Assembly (NCBI GenBank): GCA_017458335.1
Contig: JAFTFT010000036.1
Location: 34,789 to 98,788 of the forward strand
Direction: 5' to 3'
DNA: 64,000 bases
From: Oscillospiraceae bacterium
GTDB taxonomy: Bacteria > Bacillota > Clostridia > Oscillospirales > Oscillospiraceae
The notes beneath the pieces were generated by a model that saw only the letters and a list, made by a program, of their open reading frames with translations, was not told where the DNA came from and searched no databases. Numbering within the stretch: position 1 is the stretch's first letter; each line of letters opens with the position of its first letter. A program made the position numbers and the translations under genes. Shown piece after piece: positions 52,970 to 62,287 of this stretch.

Positions 52970-53106
52970 CGGAGTGAGACTCAGTGCGAGAATTCTGGAT
53001 TATGCGATAAAACCAGATTAAAGAGCAATTGACAGCAAATAAAAAAAAGGTCAGTATTAACAGGACTCTTTCGGTTCTTCTACAAAGCTGAGCGGAGGGA
53101 ATCAAA

Positions 53107-53895
53107 ATGCTATATGTTGTGACGGCTTCGCATAACAGAAAGGCAATCACAGCGGAGTTTGCCAAGAGATTGACGAAATCCAGTTGCCAGGACTATAAAT
53201 TGCTGCTTGTCGATGACGGATCAACAGACGGAACAGCCGAAGCAGTACAGAAGATTCTTCAGAAACGGGCAATCATCCTGTATGGGAATGGCAACCTGTG
53301 GTGGGGCGGAGCTCTTCATAAGGCTTATAAGTGGCTCTGTGAAAATGCAGATTCGGATGACTTTGTTTTGTTTTCCAATGATGACGTGATCTATGCCTCG
53401 GATTATCTCAGTAAAGGGATTGATCTGCTTTCCGGGCAAAAGAAGAAGCTACTTCTTGGCCTGGCTTACAGTGACAGAACGGGACAGCTTTTTGATGCGC
53501 CGATTGAATGGGACTGTTCCATTGCAGAAGGGAAAAAAAGAACCTGTCCGCCATGGCGTGGTAACTGCGCATCTACAAGAAGTTTATTCTTTCGAGTAGA
53601 AGATATGAAGCAGATTGGTGGATTTCATCCGATCCTTTTGCCGCATTATCTTTCAGACTATGAATGGACAATCAGAGCCTGTAAAAAGGGGTACGAGGTT
53701 ATCTCATCTGAGAAATTATATTATACTATGCTTGAAGCAGAAACAGGCAACCGTGATCGAAAGCAACTAAGTCTGAGACAGTTATTTAGTAAGAAATCTA
53801 ATATGAATCCAATCTATCGACTGTCTTTCCTTTGCCTTACTGTGCCCATTTGGAACTGGGGGAAAGCTTTTAAACGCCAGTTGCAAAGATTATGA
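53107..53895 (+). CDS. Family 2 glycosyltransferase
   Basis: A 262-residue GT2: VVTASHNRKAITAEFAKR, LVDDGSTDGTAEA, and LFSNDDVIYA (DXD). NGNLWWGGALHKAY is typical of the rhamnosyl-/galactofuranosyl-like GT2 group. GGAGGG is 6 bp before the ATG. The stop overlaps the start of a 58-residue Cys-rich ORF (ATGA, 53892-53895). Confidence 0.92.
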   Translation: MLYVVTASHNRKAITAEFAKRLTKSSCQDYKLLLVDDGSTDGTAEAVQKILQKRAIILYGNGNLWWGGALHKAYKWLCENADSDDFVLFSNDDVIYASDYLSKGIDLLSGQKKKLLLGLAYSDRTGQLFDAPIEWDCSIAEGKKRTCPPWRGNCASTRSLFFRVEDMKQIGGFHPILLPHYLSDYEWTIRACKKGYEVISSEKLYYTMLEAETGNRDRKQLSLRQLFSKKSNMNPIYRLSFLCLTVPIWNWGKAFKRQLQRL

Positions 53896-54068
53896 ATCTA
53901 TTGCAAGGAACAATACGAATTCAATGTGATGCATTGTTTGTCACCACAAACTTGCCGATACTGAATAATCAATATCGCTGTAAAAAATCTTATAAATATG
54001 AGCATGAAGACTGTGCTATGTACAATGATGCACAGATGACACACGGATGTTGCGGGAAGTGTATATGA
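53892..54068 (+). CDS. Cysteine-rich 58-residue ORF between two glycosyltransferase genes
   Basis: The 58-codon ORF runs from an ATG that overlaps the previous gene's stop (ATGA) to a TGA that overlaps the next gene's ATG (ATGA at 54065-54068). Six Cys stand at residues 12, 30, 41, 53, 54 and 57, with HGCCGKC at the C-terminus, as in metal-binding small proteins. No signal peptide or membrane helix; no ribosome site, so it depends on coupling. I recognise no family. It might also be chance, filling the gap at a composition break. Confidence 0.5.
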   Translation: MNLLQGTIRIQCDALFVTTNLPILNNQYRCKKSYKYEHEDCAMYNDAQMTHGCCGKCI

Positions 54069-55225
54069 AGAAAATGATCAGAATAATGTATGTTCATCAT
54101 GGAAGAAGTAGTGGAGGTGCAGCTAGAAGCCTTGCCTTTCTGATTGATAAACTCGACAAAGAAAAATATGATCCATATGTGATTTGTCATCTTGACTTTG
54201 AAAAGAATAGACAACTATTTAGCTCTGTAGGAGCTCATGTAATCCACGGGAAGTATTTGGGGGGGTGGCATGGCAGTACAGTTGCCCCGATCAATAAAAG
54301 TACATTGAAGTTTAATGTAGTTCATCTGCTACCAACCTATTTCGGAATAAAGTCACTTGTAAGAAAGATTCACCCAGATATTATCCATTTAAATAGCACA
54401 TGTCTCTGTTTTGCAGCGAGATCGATTAGAAATTCGTTTCCGACCATTCCAATAGTCTGCCATGTGAGGGAACCTTTATTAGATGGTTTCTGGGGGGATA
54501 TTCTGCGAAAAAACTGTGAAGTAGCAGTGGATAGATTTATTGCAATTGAGCAATTTGATGCAGATTCTTTGCATACCTCTAAAAAAGTCGATATCATTTA
54601 TAATTTCGTGGATTTTGATATCTATAATGATCAAGTGAAATCAGATTGCTTGCGGAAAGAATTAAATCTGGATAATAATCACAAGATTCTTCTTTATCTG
54701 GCGAGAGTATGCCCATCTAATGGTGCACTGGAACTAGCGACCGCGATCATACCTTTCCTGCAACAGAGGAAAGACATCCATTTATGTATTGTTGGAGTCC
54801 AGCCGGAAGACCATTCAAATTATCTGCATAAGTTGCAATTGCTGAACACACAAAACAGTAATCTTCACTTAATTTGTTTTAGAAATGATGTACCACAATT
54901 AATTGCTTCTTCTGATCTAATGGTAGTACCATTTCAGACTCCTCATTTTGCAAGAAGCATTATTGAAGCAGCTGCTATGGGGGTGCCTACAATTGCGTCT
55001 GATATAGAAGGGCCTAGAGAACTCATTATACATAATGAAACAGGTTATCTGATTGATCCTGCAACCTTCAGTGGATTTGAAGCATACTGTAAAAATCTGC
55101 TTGACGAAGCAGAAAATTATAATAGAATATCTGAAAATGCGATCAAATTCGCTCATAAAAATTTTGACGCGAGGATTAATTCTAGAAGGACAATGGAGAT
55201 TTATCAGGAATTATTAGATCATTGA
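54065..55225 (+). CDS. Family 4 glycosyltransferase
   Basis: A 386-residue GT-B-fold enzyme: IMYVHHGRSSGGAARSLAFL at the N-terminus and ARSIIEAAAMGVPTIASDIEGP (donor site with Glu) plus GYLIDPATF at the C-terminus. The start at 54065 overlaps the preceding small ORF; an in-frame ATG at 54047 lies further upstream. From here on the DNA is markedly AT-richer than before. The IS630 remnant follows. Confidence 0.9.
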   Translation: MKKMIRIMYVHHGRSSGGAARSLAFLIDKLDKEKYDPYVICHLDFEKNRQLFSSVGAHVIHGKYLGGWHGSTVAPINKSTLKFNVVHLLPTYFGIKSLVRKIHPDIIHLNSTCLCFAARSIRNSFPTIPIVCHVREPLLDGFWGDILRKNCEVAVDRFIAIEQFDADSLHTSKKVDIIYNFVDFDIYNDQVKSDCLRKELNLDNNHKILLYLARVCPSNGALELATAIIPFLQQRKDIHLCIVGVQPEDHSNYLHKLQLLNTQNSNLHLICFRNDVPQLIASSDLMVVPFQTPHFARSIIEAAAMGVPTIASDIEGPRELIIHNETGYLIDPATFSGFEAYCKNLLDEAENYNRISENAIKFAHKNFDARINSRRTMEIYQELLDH

Positions 55226-55232
55226 GGAGAAA

Positions 55233-55261
55233 TTGTGTCAATACCTGCTGCATTGACACAA
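55233..55261. repeat. Perfect 10-bp inverted repeat next to the IS630 remnant
   Basis: TTGTGTCAAT (55233-55242) and ATTGACACAA (55252-55261) with 9-base spacer. Could end the GT4 transcript, but no T-run follows; the inner arm shares GACAC with the inferred transposon end. Confidence 0.6.
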
Positions 55262-56406
55262 TGAAATTTAGAAATATAATCAGTCACACTGTTGGAAGGT
55301 CGGATGAGAGATAAGCCATGTTCTCGCGTCTACGGTCTTGAACTGCCACTTGATCTTAGAGTATTTACCGTTGTGTTGACATTCTCAGGCATTCAGTTGA
55401 GTCCGGAGTTCTTCAATCGTTTTAATACGACGTGGAAGACATTGACGAGTCATTCAATTTCTGCAATATCCAGCCAGATGCTGTGCTCTGGCGTATAGTG
55501 AATTCCCAAGTATCGCAATAATCTCCGAGCCTCTTCAGGATGGAATCTCCTACAAAGGGAAGCAGGCTTATGAGTGTTCAGATTATCCATTACCAGAATA
55601 ATCTTTTCTGCTTCTGTGAACATGACGTCGCAAAGGTACTTGATCTGCTCTGCCCAATCTAACGCAGTACGGTGCTCCAGAACAGATACGTGGCGAATTC
55701 CTTCCATGGGGGCTGTAAAGACAAAGATACTGCAGGTAACGTTCCTCACATACTCAGAGTCAATCTTAACTGTATCGCTTGGACGCATCGGCAAGGGCGT
55801 GCGTACTTCGCCAGGCAACTGGCTGGGTTTCTCATCCATACATATAAGTGGATGGTCAGGGTTACGAGGCATCTCGTAAATATCTAGAACATCCTCCATG
55901 CATGCTATGAATTCTGGATCTTCTCTGTTCGGGATACACCAGCATTCCGAGAGATGAGGTCGAATTCCATTTTTTTTAGAGCACGGCGGATAGCTTCTCG
56001 ACTTACCGGAGTATCAAGCTCTACCTTTGCTGTGTCTTCCAACAGCCTGAGTGTCCATCTGCTATGACCGTCCGGAACAGGTCCGCAGGCAATCTCAATG
56101 ATCTTTGCTTCTGCACGCCCGTCAACTTTGCGCCTGGCACTATCTGAATTGACATTTCTTTCCAGAACAAGCAATTTCTCCAAACCATCTGTGCAAAATG
56201 ATTTATCCGTATTGCTGACAGTTGCGGCACACGAACCTGGTACCGTCGCGCACTCTTCATAGTCATAGGGTTGTCTGTGCGCGAGATCGAGAAGGAGCAA
56301 TATTTGGCAACGGCATCTGATTGTTTGAGGGGGCTTTACATTGCGGATCAGTTTTTTAATCATTGAACATCTTCATCGGATAAATGCACGGTATTTTTTC
56401 AGTGTC
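55255..56406 (-). mobile_element. IS630-family insertion sequence remnant
   Basis: The element contains a decayed IS630-family transposase. Candidate end repeats are GACACAATGAAA (55255-55266) and its imperfect complement TTTCAGTGTC (56397-56406). Boundaries are approximate; a flanking TA target duplication could not be fixed by eye. It separates the GT4 gene from the flippase gene. Confidence 0.5.
55280..56363 (-). pseudogene. IS630-family transposase, frameshifted and degraded
   Basis: On the minus strand, residues from ATG at 56363 give the N-terminal helix-turn-helix part (DLAHRQPYDYEECATVPG, KVDGRAEAKIIEIACG, RWTLRLLEDTAKVELDTP). At the A8 run (CTAAAAAAAATGG, 55970-55977) the frame must shift -1 to read KKNGIRPHLSECWCIPNRED and continue into the DDE part (ICMDEKPSQL, ILVMDNLNTHKPASL, HYTPEHSIWLDIAEIE). 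After EIE a small deletion and shift remove the next residues, TRQCLPRRIKTIEELRTQLNA follows in another frame, and a TGA stands where Trp is expected. The tail runs to 55280. The last two defects argue for a pseudogene. Confidence 0.85.
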
Positions 56407-56511
56407 GAGGCATTTTATCACCACCACTTTTTGTGATGGCAATTTAGTCCACCAAAGTAAGAGCAAAATCAATATAATTCTAAATATCAACGAGACACTA
56501 CGCTAGATGAG

Positions 56512-58065
56512 ATGAAAATTGAACGGACAAAGAATACATTACGTAATGCAAAATGGGGAGTAGTGCAAAGGTTTGTCCATATCCTGTTCCCTTTTGCTGT
56601 CAGAACGATTCTTATTCATACATTAAATGCTGAATATGCAGGGATCAGCAGCTTGTTCACATCGATCCTTTCTATTCTCAGCTTGACTGAGCTCGGTTTT
56701 TCCGATGCGATTGTCTACAGCATGTACAAACCCGTTGCGGAAGATGACAAAGAAAAGATCCAGGCACTCCTCTGTGTCTACAGAAAAGCTTACAGAGTGA
56801 TCGGTACTATCATTTTGTCATTGGGATTATCATTGCTGCCTTTCTTACGCCATATGATTCACGGGACTGTTCCCCCTGATACGAACCTTTACATCTTATA
56901 CTGTATTTATTTGTTCAATACGGTAATCAGTTATTTCCTCTTTGCATATAAATCGAGCCTGCTATCTGCTTATCAGAGAGTTGATGTGATCAGTAAAAAT
57001 ACACTAATCGCAAATATCTTTTTATACACTACTCAATGTATGGTTCTGCTTATATTTCAGAACTATTATGTTTATGCGGTTATCATTCCGCTATCGACTG
57101 TACTTCAGAATCTTCTGACAAACCATGCGGTCACCAAATTGTTTCCAGGATACTTACCGAGGGGAAGCATAAGACCTGAGGAAAAAGCGGAACTGAAGAA
57201 GAATGTGACAGGCCTGATGATCTGGAAGATTGGTGGAGCTACTCGCAATACATTGGACAGTATTGTCATTTCTTCTTTTATTGGACTTGTCTCTGTGGCG
57301 ATGTATAACAATTATTTTTACATCATAAACGGGGTAAACTCTTTCCTGGCGGTCCTGACTACATCAATGCTGGCAGGTGTTGGAAATAAAATAGCTACGG
57401 AAACGCCGGAAAAAAACTATGAAGATTTCAAGAAATTCCATTTTCTTTATATGTGGATTGCAAGCTGGTGTACAGTGTGCATGATGTGTATGTATCAACC
57501 ATTCATGAAGATATGGATGGGAGAGGATCTGTTGTTTCCAAACAGCATTATGTTCCTGTTTTGCTATTATTTTATTATGATGAAACAAGGTGACATCAAT
57601 TCGGTGTACTATCAGGCAGCTGGACTCTGGTGGCATGGGAAATTGCGTTCTATTGTGGAAGCTGTTCTTAATCTGACTTTAAATATTATTCTGGGTAAGA
57701 TGCTCGGTGTGACAGGAATCATTCTTGCGACAATTATCTCCTATACCTGCGTTTACTTTTATGGTTCAAAATTTGTATTCACAGAGTATTTTAAGAATGG
57801 AAAGCTTGGTTCATTCTATATAGATAATTTGTTTTACCTTCTCTGTACTGGTATTGTAGGCTATGGATCTTTTGGCCTGCTAAAGTGGCTGGTGGGAGAT
57901 CGGCAAAACAGCTTGTTTGTATTGGCTATAAGTCTGTTGACATGTATTACTCTTCCTAATTTGTGTTTTGGCATCATATATAGCTTACGGAAGCAAAATC
58001 GGATTTATATGAAACAGTTCGCCGGAGAGCTTAATAAAAGGATCATATTATCAAGGAGCAAATAG
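56512..58065 (+). CDS. Polysaccharide flippase (Wzx/MATE-MOP family)
   Basis: A 517-residue protein with about twelve to fourteen helices that would flip lipid-linked repeat units across the membrane. The N-terminal WGVVQRFVHILFPFAVRTIL and SSLFTSILSILSLTELGFSDAI segment is typical of MOP-family oligosaccharide flippases. Inner helices include a Lys/Glu-rich loop after residue 220. Its start is 148 bp after the transposase remnant; weak ribosome site. A downstream GT2 begins 2 bp after the stop. Confidence 0.88.
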   Translation: MKIERTKNTLRNAKWGVVQRFVHILFPFAVRTILIHTLNAEYAGISSLFTSILSILSLTELGFSDAIVYSMYKPVAEDDKEKIQALLCVYRKAYRVIGTIILSLGLSLLPFLRHMIHGTVPPDTNLYILYCIYLFNTVISYFLFAYKSSLLSAYQRVDVISKNTLIANIFLYTTQCMVLLIFQNYYVYAVIIPLSTVLQNLLTNHAVTKLFPGYLPRGSIRPEEKAELKKNVTGLMIWKIGGATRNTLDSIVISSFIGLVSVAMYNNYFYIINGVNSFLAVLTTSMLAGVGNKIATETPEKNYEDFKKFHFLYMWIASWCTVCMMCMYQPFMKIWMGEDLLFPNSIMFLFCYYFIMMKQGDINSVYYQAAGLWWHGKLRSIVEAVLNLTLNIILGKMLGVTGIILATIISYTCVYFYGSKFVFTEYFKNGKLGSFYIDNLFYLLCTGIVGYGSFGLLKWLVGDRQNSLFVLAISLLTCITLPNLCFGIIYSLRKQNRIYMKQFAGELNKRIILSRSK

Positions 58066-58067
58066 GT

Positions 58068-59018
58068 TTGAAAATCTGTGCAATAATTGTTACATACAAC
58101 AGAAAAGAGCTTGTAAAGGAATGCTTATCTGCAGTCCTGAACCAGACATATCCGATTCATGATATTCTGCTCTTTGATAATGGCAGTACTGATGGGACAC
58201 ATGACTTTTTAGATGGTATTGGTCTGCTTTGTGATAGCCGTATTCATTATACTTACGTTGAAAATAACATAGGGGCTGCAGGTGCATATTCTGAAGCATT
58301 CAATATTGCGAAAAGTATCGAGTGCGACTGGATCTGGGAAATGGACGATGATACTATCCCAAACCCAGATTGTTTAGAGAGATTATTGGGGGCACTTGAT
58401 GTCTTATCTGAGGAAAAAAGCATTTCCTTTTTGGCAAGTACAGTTTTTGGGGAAAATGGCGAATTCATGAATGTACCTGCTATAGATGCCAGACCTTCAG
58501 AAAATGGGTATCCCTCTTGGTACAAATACTTAAATAGAGGGATTGTCAAAATTGGGTGTGCCACATTTATCTCATTGCTGTTCAATAAAAAAGCAGTAGA
58601 TCAGATTGGGATACCGATTAGAGAATTCTCTATGTGGGGTTTTGATACCGAATATACCAGACGCTTAACTAAGTATTTTGGAGATGCATATTTTGTAGGC
58701 GACAGCGTTGCAATTCATAAGCGAAAAAATGCGATAGCCCTTAATATTGAAAAAGAAACAGAGCCCGACCGCATTAAGTTGTATAGAACTTTATATGAAA
58801 GCTCGTTAATCAATTCGTATCTATATGCATGGAATCGTTCCAATTCTAAACTATATCTATATGCGATGTGTAAAATTTTAAAATCTTTGAAGTATCTAAG
58901 AAAGGAAAATGGAGAAATAATCTTCAGGGAACACATGATAGGTGCATTAAAAGCGTTGAAAGATAGAAAAATGTTTGAAGTAATGGTTGATGCTGAAATA
59001 GAGCGTAAAAATGAATAG
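58068..59018 (+). CDS. Family 2 glycosyltransferase
   Basis: A 316-residue GT2 of the rhamnosyl/galactofuranosyl-transferase-like group: ICAIIVTYNRKELVKECLSA, LLFDNGSTDGTHDF, and WIWEMDDDTIPNPDCLERLL (DDD). SMWGFDTEYTRRLTKYF is the catalytic W..D.E element typical of GlfT2-like enzymes. TTG start at 58068 with AAGGAG 9 bp upstream, 2 bp after the flippase stop. Confidence 0.9.
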   Translation: MKICAIIVTYNRKELVKECLSAVLNQTYPIHDILLFDNGSTDGTHDFLDGIGLLCDSRIHYTYVENNIGAAGAYSEAFNIAKSIECDWIWEMDDDTIPNPDCLERLLGALDVLSEEKSISFLASTVFGENGEFMNVPAIDARPSENGYPSWYKYLNRGIVKIGCATFISLLFNKKAVDQIGIPIREFSMWGFDTEYTRRLTKYFGDAYFVGDSVAIHKRKNAIALNIEKETEPDRIKLYRTLYESSLINSYLYAWNRSNSKLYLYAMCKILKSLKYLRKENGEIIFREHMIGALKALKDRKMFEVMVDAEIERKNE

Positions 59019-59093
59019 TTCTATATTGAATGAAAACAATGAAACGCGTTGCTTGTGGCAGAACTAAGATAGCAGGGGGATCGTCTGGCTAAT

Positions 59094-59876
59094 ATGAAGG
59101 TTGTAATTCTTGCAGGAGGATTTGGTACTCGAATTTCTGAAGAGTCCGAGTTCAAACCTAAACCTATGATTGAAATCGGCGGAATGCCTATATTATGGCA
59201 TATCATGAAGATATATGCGCATCATGGGTTCAATGAGTTTATAATATGTGCCGGCTATAAGCAACATATTATCAAGGAATGGTTTGCGGATTATTTTCTC
59301 CACACATCTGACATTACGTTTGACTACACATCAGGTAATAATGAAATAATAGTCCACAATAAAAAAGTGGAACCTTGGAAAGTTACGATTGTGGATACCG
59401 GACTGCATACGCAGACTGGCGGACGTGTGAAGAGAATTAGAGATTATGTTGGTAATGATTCCTTCATGCTTACTTACGGAGATGCAGTGGGTGATATTAA
59501 TATACCGCAGCTCCTGCGCTTTCATGAACAGCATGGAAAGATAGGCACAATGTCTATGTATAACTTCGGACAGAATAAAGGCGTAGTTGAAGTGGGGAAA
59601 GAAGGAATTATTGAAGCTTTCCGTGAAAAGTCAGATATTGACGGAGATCTTATTAATATTGGCTTCATGGTCTTTAAACCTCAGCTGTTTGATTATATTG
59701 AGGGAGATACAACGATATTCGAGAAGGGGCCACTTGCGGAGTTAGTCAGAGATAAAGAACTTGTTGGTTATACACACAGAGGCTATTGGCAGTGCATGGA
59801 CACAATGAGAGAAAAACAGCAACTTGAGAAACTATGGGATACAGGTAAGGCTCCTTGGAAACTTTGGGAGGATTAA
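59094..59876 (+). CDS. rfbF: Glucose-1-phosphate cytidylyltransferase
   Basis: This enzyme makes CDP-D-glucose, the first step of the CDP-3,6-dideoxyhexose route. Motifs: VVILAGGFGTRISEES, KPKPMIEIGGMPILWHIM, LTYGDAVGDIN, and FWQCMDT-type HRGYWQCMDTMREK. 260 residues, the normal length. Followed directly by rfbG (stop then ATG). Ribosome site GGGGGA is rather far (about 14 bp). Confidence 0.96.
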   Translation: MKVVILAGGFGTRISEESEFKPKPMIEIGGMPILWHIMKIYAHHGFNEFIICAGYKQHIIKEWFADYFLHTSDITFDYTSGNNEIIVHNKKVEPWKVTIVDTGLHTQTGGRVKRIRDYVGNDSFMLTYGDAVGDINIPQLLRFHEQHGKIGTMSMYNFGQNKGVVEVGKEGIIEAFREKSDIDGDLINIGFMVFKPQLFDYIEGDTTIFEKGPLAELVRDKELVGYTHRGYWQCMDTMREKQQLEKLWDTGKAPWKLWED

Positions 59877-60938
59877 ATGACGTTCGATCTGTCTTTCTAT
59901 AAAGGGAAAAAGATACTACTCACTGGGCATACTGGGTTTAAGGGGTCTTGGATGTCAGTTGTGCTTGTGAATGCGGGAGCAGAGGTTATAGGATATTCAT
60001 CTTGCTCTAAATCTGAGACACGACTCTTTGATTTGTGCAAGATCAAGAACCAAATCACTCATATCAAAGGGGATGTTCGTGATTTGGATCATCTCCTTTC
60101 GGCGTTCAATGAGTACAAACCGGAAATCGTGATTCATATGGCTGCTCAACCGATTGTACGTGACAGTTATCAGGATCCGGTTGGAACATATTCTACGAAT
60201 GTTATGGGCACAGTGAACGTACTTGAGGCTGTTCGGCATACTCCGTCTGTAAAGTCTTTTTTGAATGTGACAACCGATAAGGTATATGAGAACAAAGAGT
60301 GGGAATGGGGCTATCGGGAGAGTGAGCCGCTGGACGGTTATGATCCGTATTCAAATTCAAAATCCTGCTCGGAGCTTGTTACGCATTCATATAAAAACTC
60401 TTTCTTTGCAGATGGTCATACTGCAATTTCCACAGCTCGTGCCGGCAACGTGATCGGCGGTGGTGATTTTGCGAAGGACCGAATCATTCCTGATTGCGTC
60501 AGGGCAGCGCTAAGAAATGAGAACCTTGTAGTACGGAACCCGTATTCGACTCGGCCATATCAGCATGTTTTGGAACCTGTTTGCGCTTATCTTATGATTG
60601 CGGCAAAACAGTATGAGGATAGCAAATACGCAGGCTATTATAATGTTGGCCCGGATGATAGAGACTGCTTTGTAACCGGAAAGCTTGTAGATACTTTTGT
60701 AAAGCACTGGGGAGAAGAGCTGAAGTGGATTGATACGTATGATGGTGGTCCGCATGAAGCTAACTTCCTAAAGCTCGATTGTTCTAAACTAAAGACAACC
60801 TTTGGCTGGCAGCCAAGATGGGATCTTGAAACAGCAATTGCGAAAGTAGTTGAGTGGACGAAATGCTGGAGTGACGGCGGAGACGTTCGGGCCTGTATGA
60901 ATAAACAAATTGAAGAATTTCTTGGAGGGGACAGATGA
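59877..60938 (+). CDS. rfbG: CDP-glucose 4,6-dehydratase
   Basis: NAD-dependent SDR that turns CDP-glucose into CDP-4-keto-6-deoxyglucose. ILLTGHTGFKGSWMSVVL (dinucleotide loop), VTTDKVYENKEW and YDPYSNSKSCSELVTHSY (YxxxK) identify it, together with GNVIGGGDFAKDRIIPD. 353 residues. GGGAGG lies 6 bp upstream. Its stop overlaps the next ATG by 4 bp. Confidence 0.96.
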   Translation: MTFDLSFYKGKKILLTGHTGFKGSWMSVVLVNAGAEVIGYSSCSKSETRLFDLCKIKNQITHIKGDVRDLDHLLSAFNEYKPEIVIHMAAQPIVRDSYQDPVGTYSTNVMGTVNVLEAVRHTPSVKSFLNVTTDKVYENKEWEWGYRESEPLDGYDPYSNSKSCSELVTHSYKNSFFADGHTAISTARAGNVIGGGDFAKDRIIPDCVRAALRNENLVVRNPYSTRPYQHVLEPVCAYLMIAAKQYEDSKYAGYYNVGPDDRDCFVTGKLVDTFVKHWGEELKWIDTYDGGPHEANFLKLDCSKLKTTFGWQPRWDLETAIAKVVEWTKCWSDGGDVRACMNKQIEEFLGGDR

Positions 60939-62287
60939 TGTCTACTTGGAGTAACGAAGCAGAAGCCCGAGAACAGATAAAGGAGATTGTTGCAGAATAC
61001 TATCATGACTTTAAAGAAAAGAAAGACGCTTTCAAGCCGGGGGATCGCATCAGCTACGCTTCCCGTGTCTTCGATGAGAAGGAGATGCAGGCGCTGACAG
61101 ATGCGATGCTGGACTTTTGGTTGACTACAGGCAGACTTTCCGATCAGTTTGAAAAAGAGTTCGCTTCCTGGATCGGAGTAAAATATGCTCATTTGGTTAA
61201 CAGCGGTTCTTCTGCGAACTTGATCGCTTTTATGGCGCTGACTGCCCCGGAACTCGGAGAGAGACAGATTCGACCCGGGGATGAAGTTATTACAGTAGCT
61301 TGCGGATTCCCGACAACGGTCACTCCGATTTTAAATTACGGAGCAGTTCCTGTTTTTGTGGATGTAACGGTTCCGCTATATAATATTGATGTGACCAGAC
61401 TGGAAGATGCACTGAGTGAGAAAACGAAAGCTGTCATGATTGCCCATACGTTGGGTAATCCGTTTGATTTGAAGGCGGTCAAAGCATTCTGCAATAAGCA
61501 TAATCTATGGCTTGTGGAAGATAATTGTGACGCCCTTGGTACAAAGTATACCATTGATGGTGTAACAAAGTTCACAGGGACTTGGGGCGACATCGGCACC
61601 AGCAGTTTTTATCCACCTCATCATATGACAATGGGGGAAGGTGGCTGCGTTTACACAAACAATCCCTTGCTTCACAGGCTGATTCTCTCTTTTCGGGACT
61701 GGGGACGTGACTGCATTTGTCCTTCTGGACGAGATAATTTCTGTGGTCATCGATTTGATGGCCAGCACGGTGAATTGCCTGCCGGCTATGATCACAAGTA
61801 TGTGTATAGTCATTTTGGATACAATCTGAAAGTTACGGACATGCAGGCGGCTATAGGATGCGAACAGTTAAAAAAATTCCCATCTTTTATTGAACGTAGA
61901 AGACACAACTGGGCTCGACTTCACCAGGCTCTGGAATGTGTCAATGATAACCTGATCCTTCCGGAACCTGCTGAGAATAGTGAACCCTCCTGGTTCGGCT
62001 TCCTGATTTCGGTAAGACCGGAAAGTGGCCTGGATAGAAATAGGATCACCAGATTTATCGAGGATCATAATGTTCAAACAAGGCTTCTGTTTTCCGGTAA
62101 TCTGATTCGACACCCATGCTTTAATCAGATTAGAGAGACTGATAAGTATCGAGTAGCCGGAAGTCTTGAATGTACTGATTTTATCATGAACAATACGTTC
62201 TGGATTGGCGTATATCCGGGGATGACCGATGAAATGATCGATTACATGGCTGAAACTATCATTGAAGCAGTGAACATGCAGCTATGA
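60935..62287 (+). CDS. rfbH: CDP-4-keto-6-deoxyglucose 3-dehydrase (E1, PMP and Fe-S enzyme)
   Basis: This is E1 of the 3-deoxygenation step, a pyridoxamine-phosphate [2Fe-2S] enzyme. Instead of the aminotransferase Lys it has FYPPHHMTMGEGG with His (229-230), the hallmark of RfbH. Fe-S cysteines are visible in EDNCDALG and CICPSGRDNFC. SGSSANLIAFMAL binds the cofactor phosphate. 450 residues. GGAGG is 6 bp before the ATG. No E3 reductase (AscD/DdhD) gene is seen nearby. Confidence 0.96.
   Translation: MMSTWSNEAEAREQIKEIVAEYYHDFKEKKDAFKPGDRISYASRVFDEKEMQALTDAMLDFWLTTGRLSDQFEKEFASWIGVKYAHLVNSGSSANLIAFMALTAPELGERQIRPGDEVITVACGFPTTVTPILNYGAVPVFVDVTVPLYNIDVTRLEDALSEKTKAVMIAHTLGNPFDLKAVKAFCNKHNLWLVEDNCDALGTKYTIDGVTKFTGTWGDIGTSSFYPPHHMTMGEGGCVYTNNPLLHRLILSFRDWGRDCICPSGRDNFCGHRFDGQHGELPAGYDHKYVYSHFGYNLKVTDMQAAIGCEQLKKFPSFIERRRHNWARLHQALECVNDNLILPEPAENSEPSWFGFLISVRPESGLDRNRITRFIEDHNVQTRLLFSGNLIRHPCFNQIRETDKYRVAGSLECTDFIMNNTFWIGVYPGMTDEMIDYMAETIIEAVNMQL

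Noticed and set aside
53028-53059. TTGACA...TATTAA promoter before the GT2 gene at 53107
   Set aside because: The spacer is 20 bp, too long for a confident call.
56021-56266. 81-codon frame within the transposase N-terminal half
   Set aside because: Out of frame with the recognisable transposase residues.
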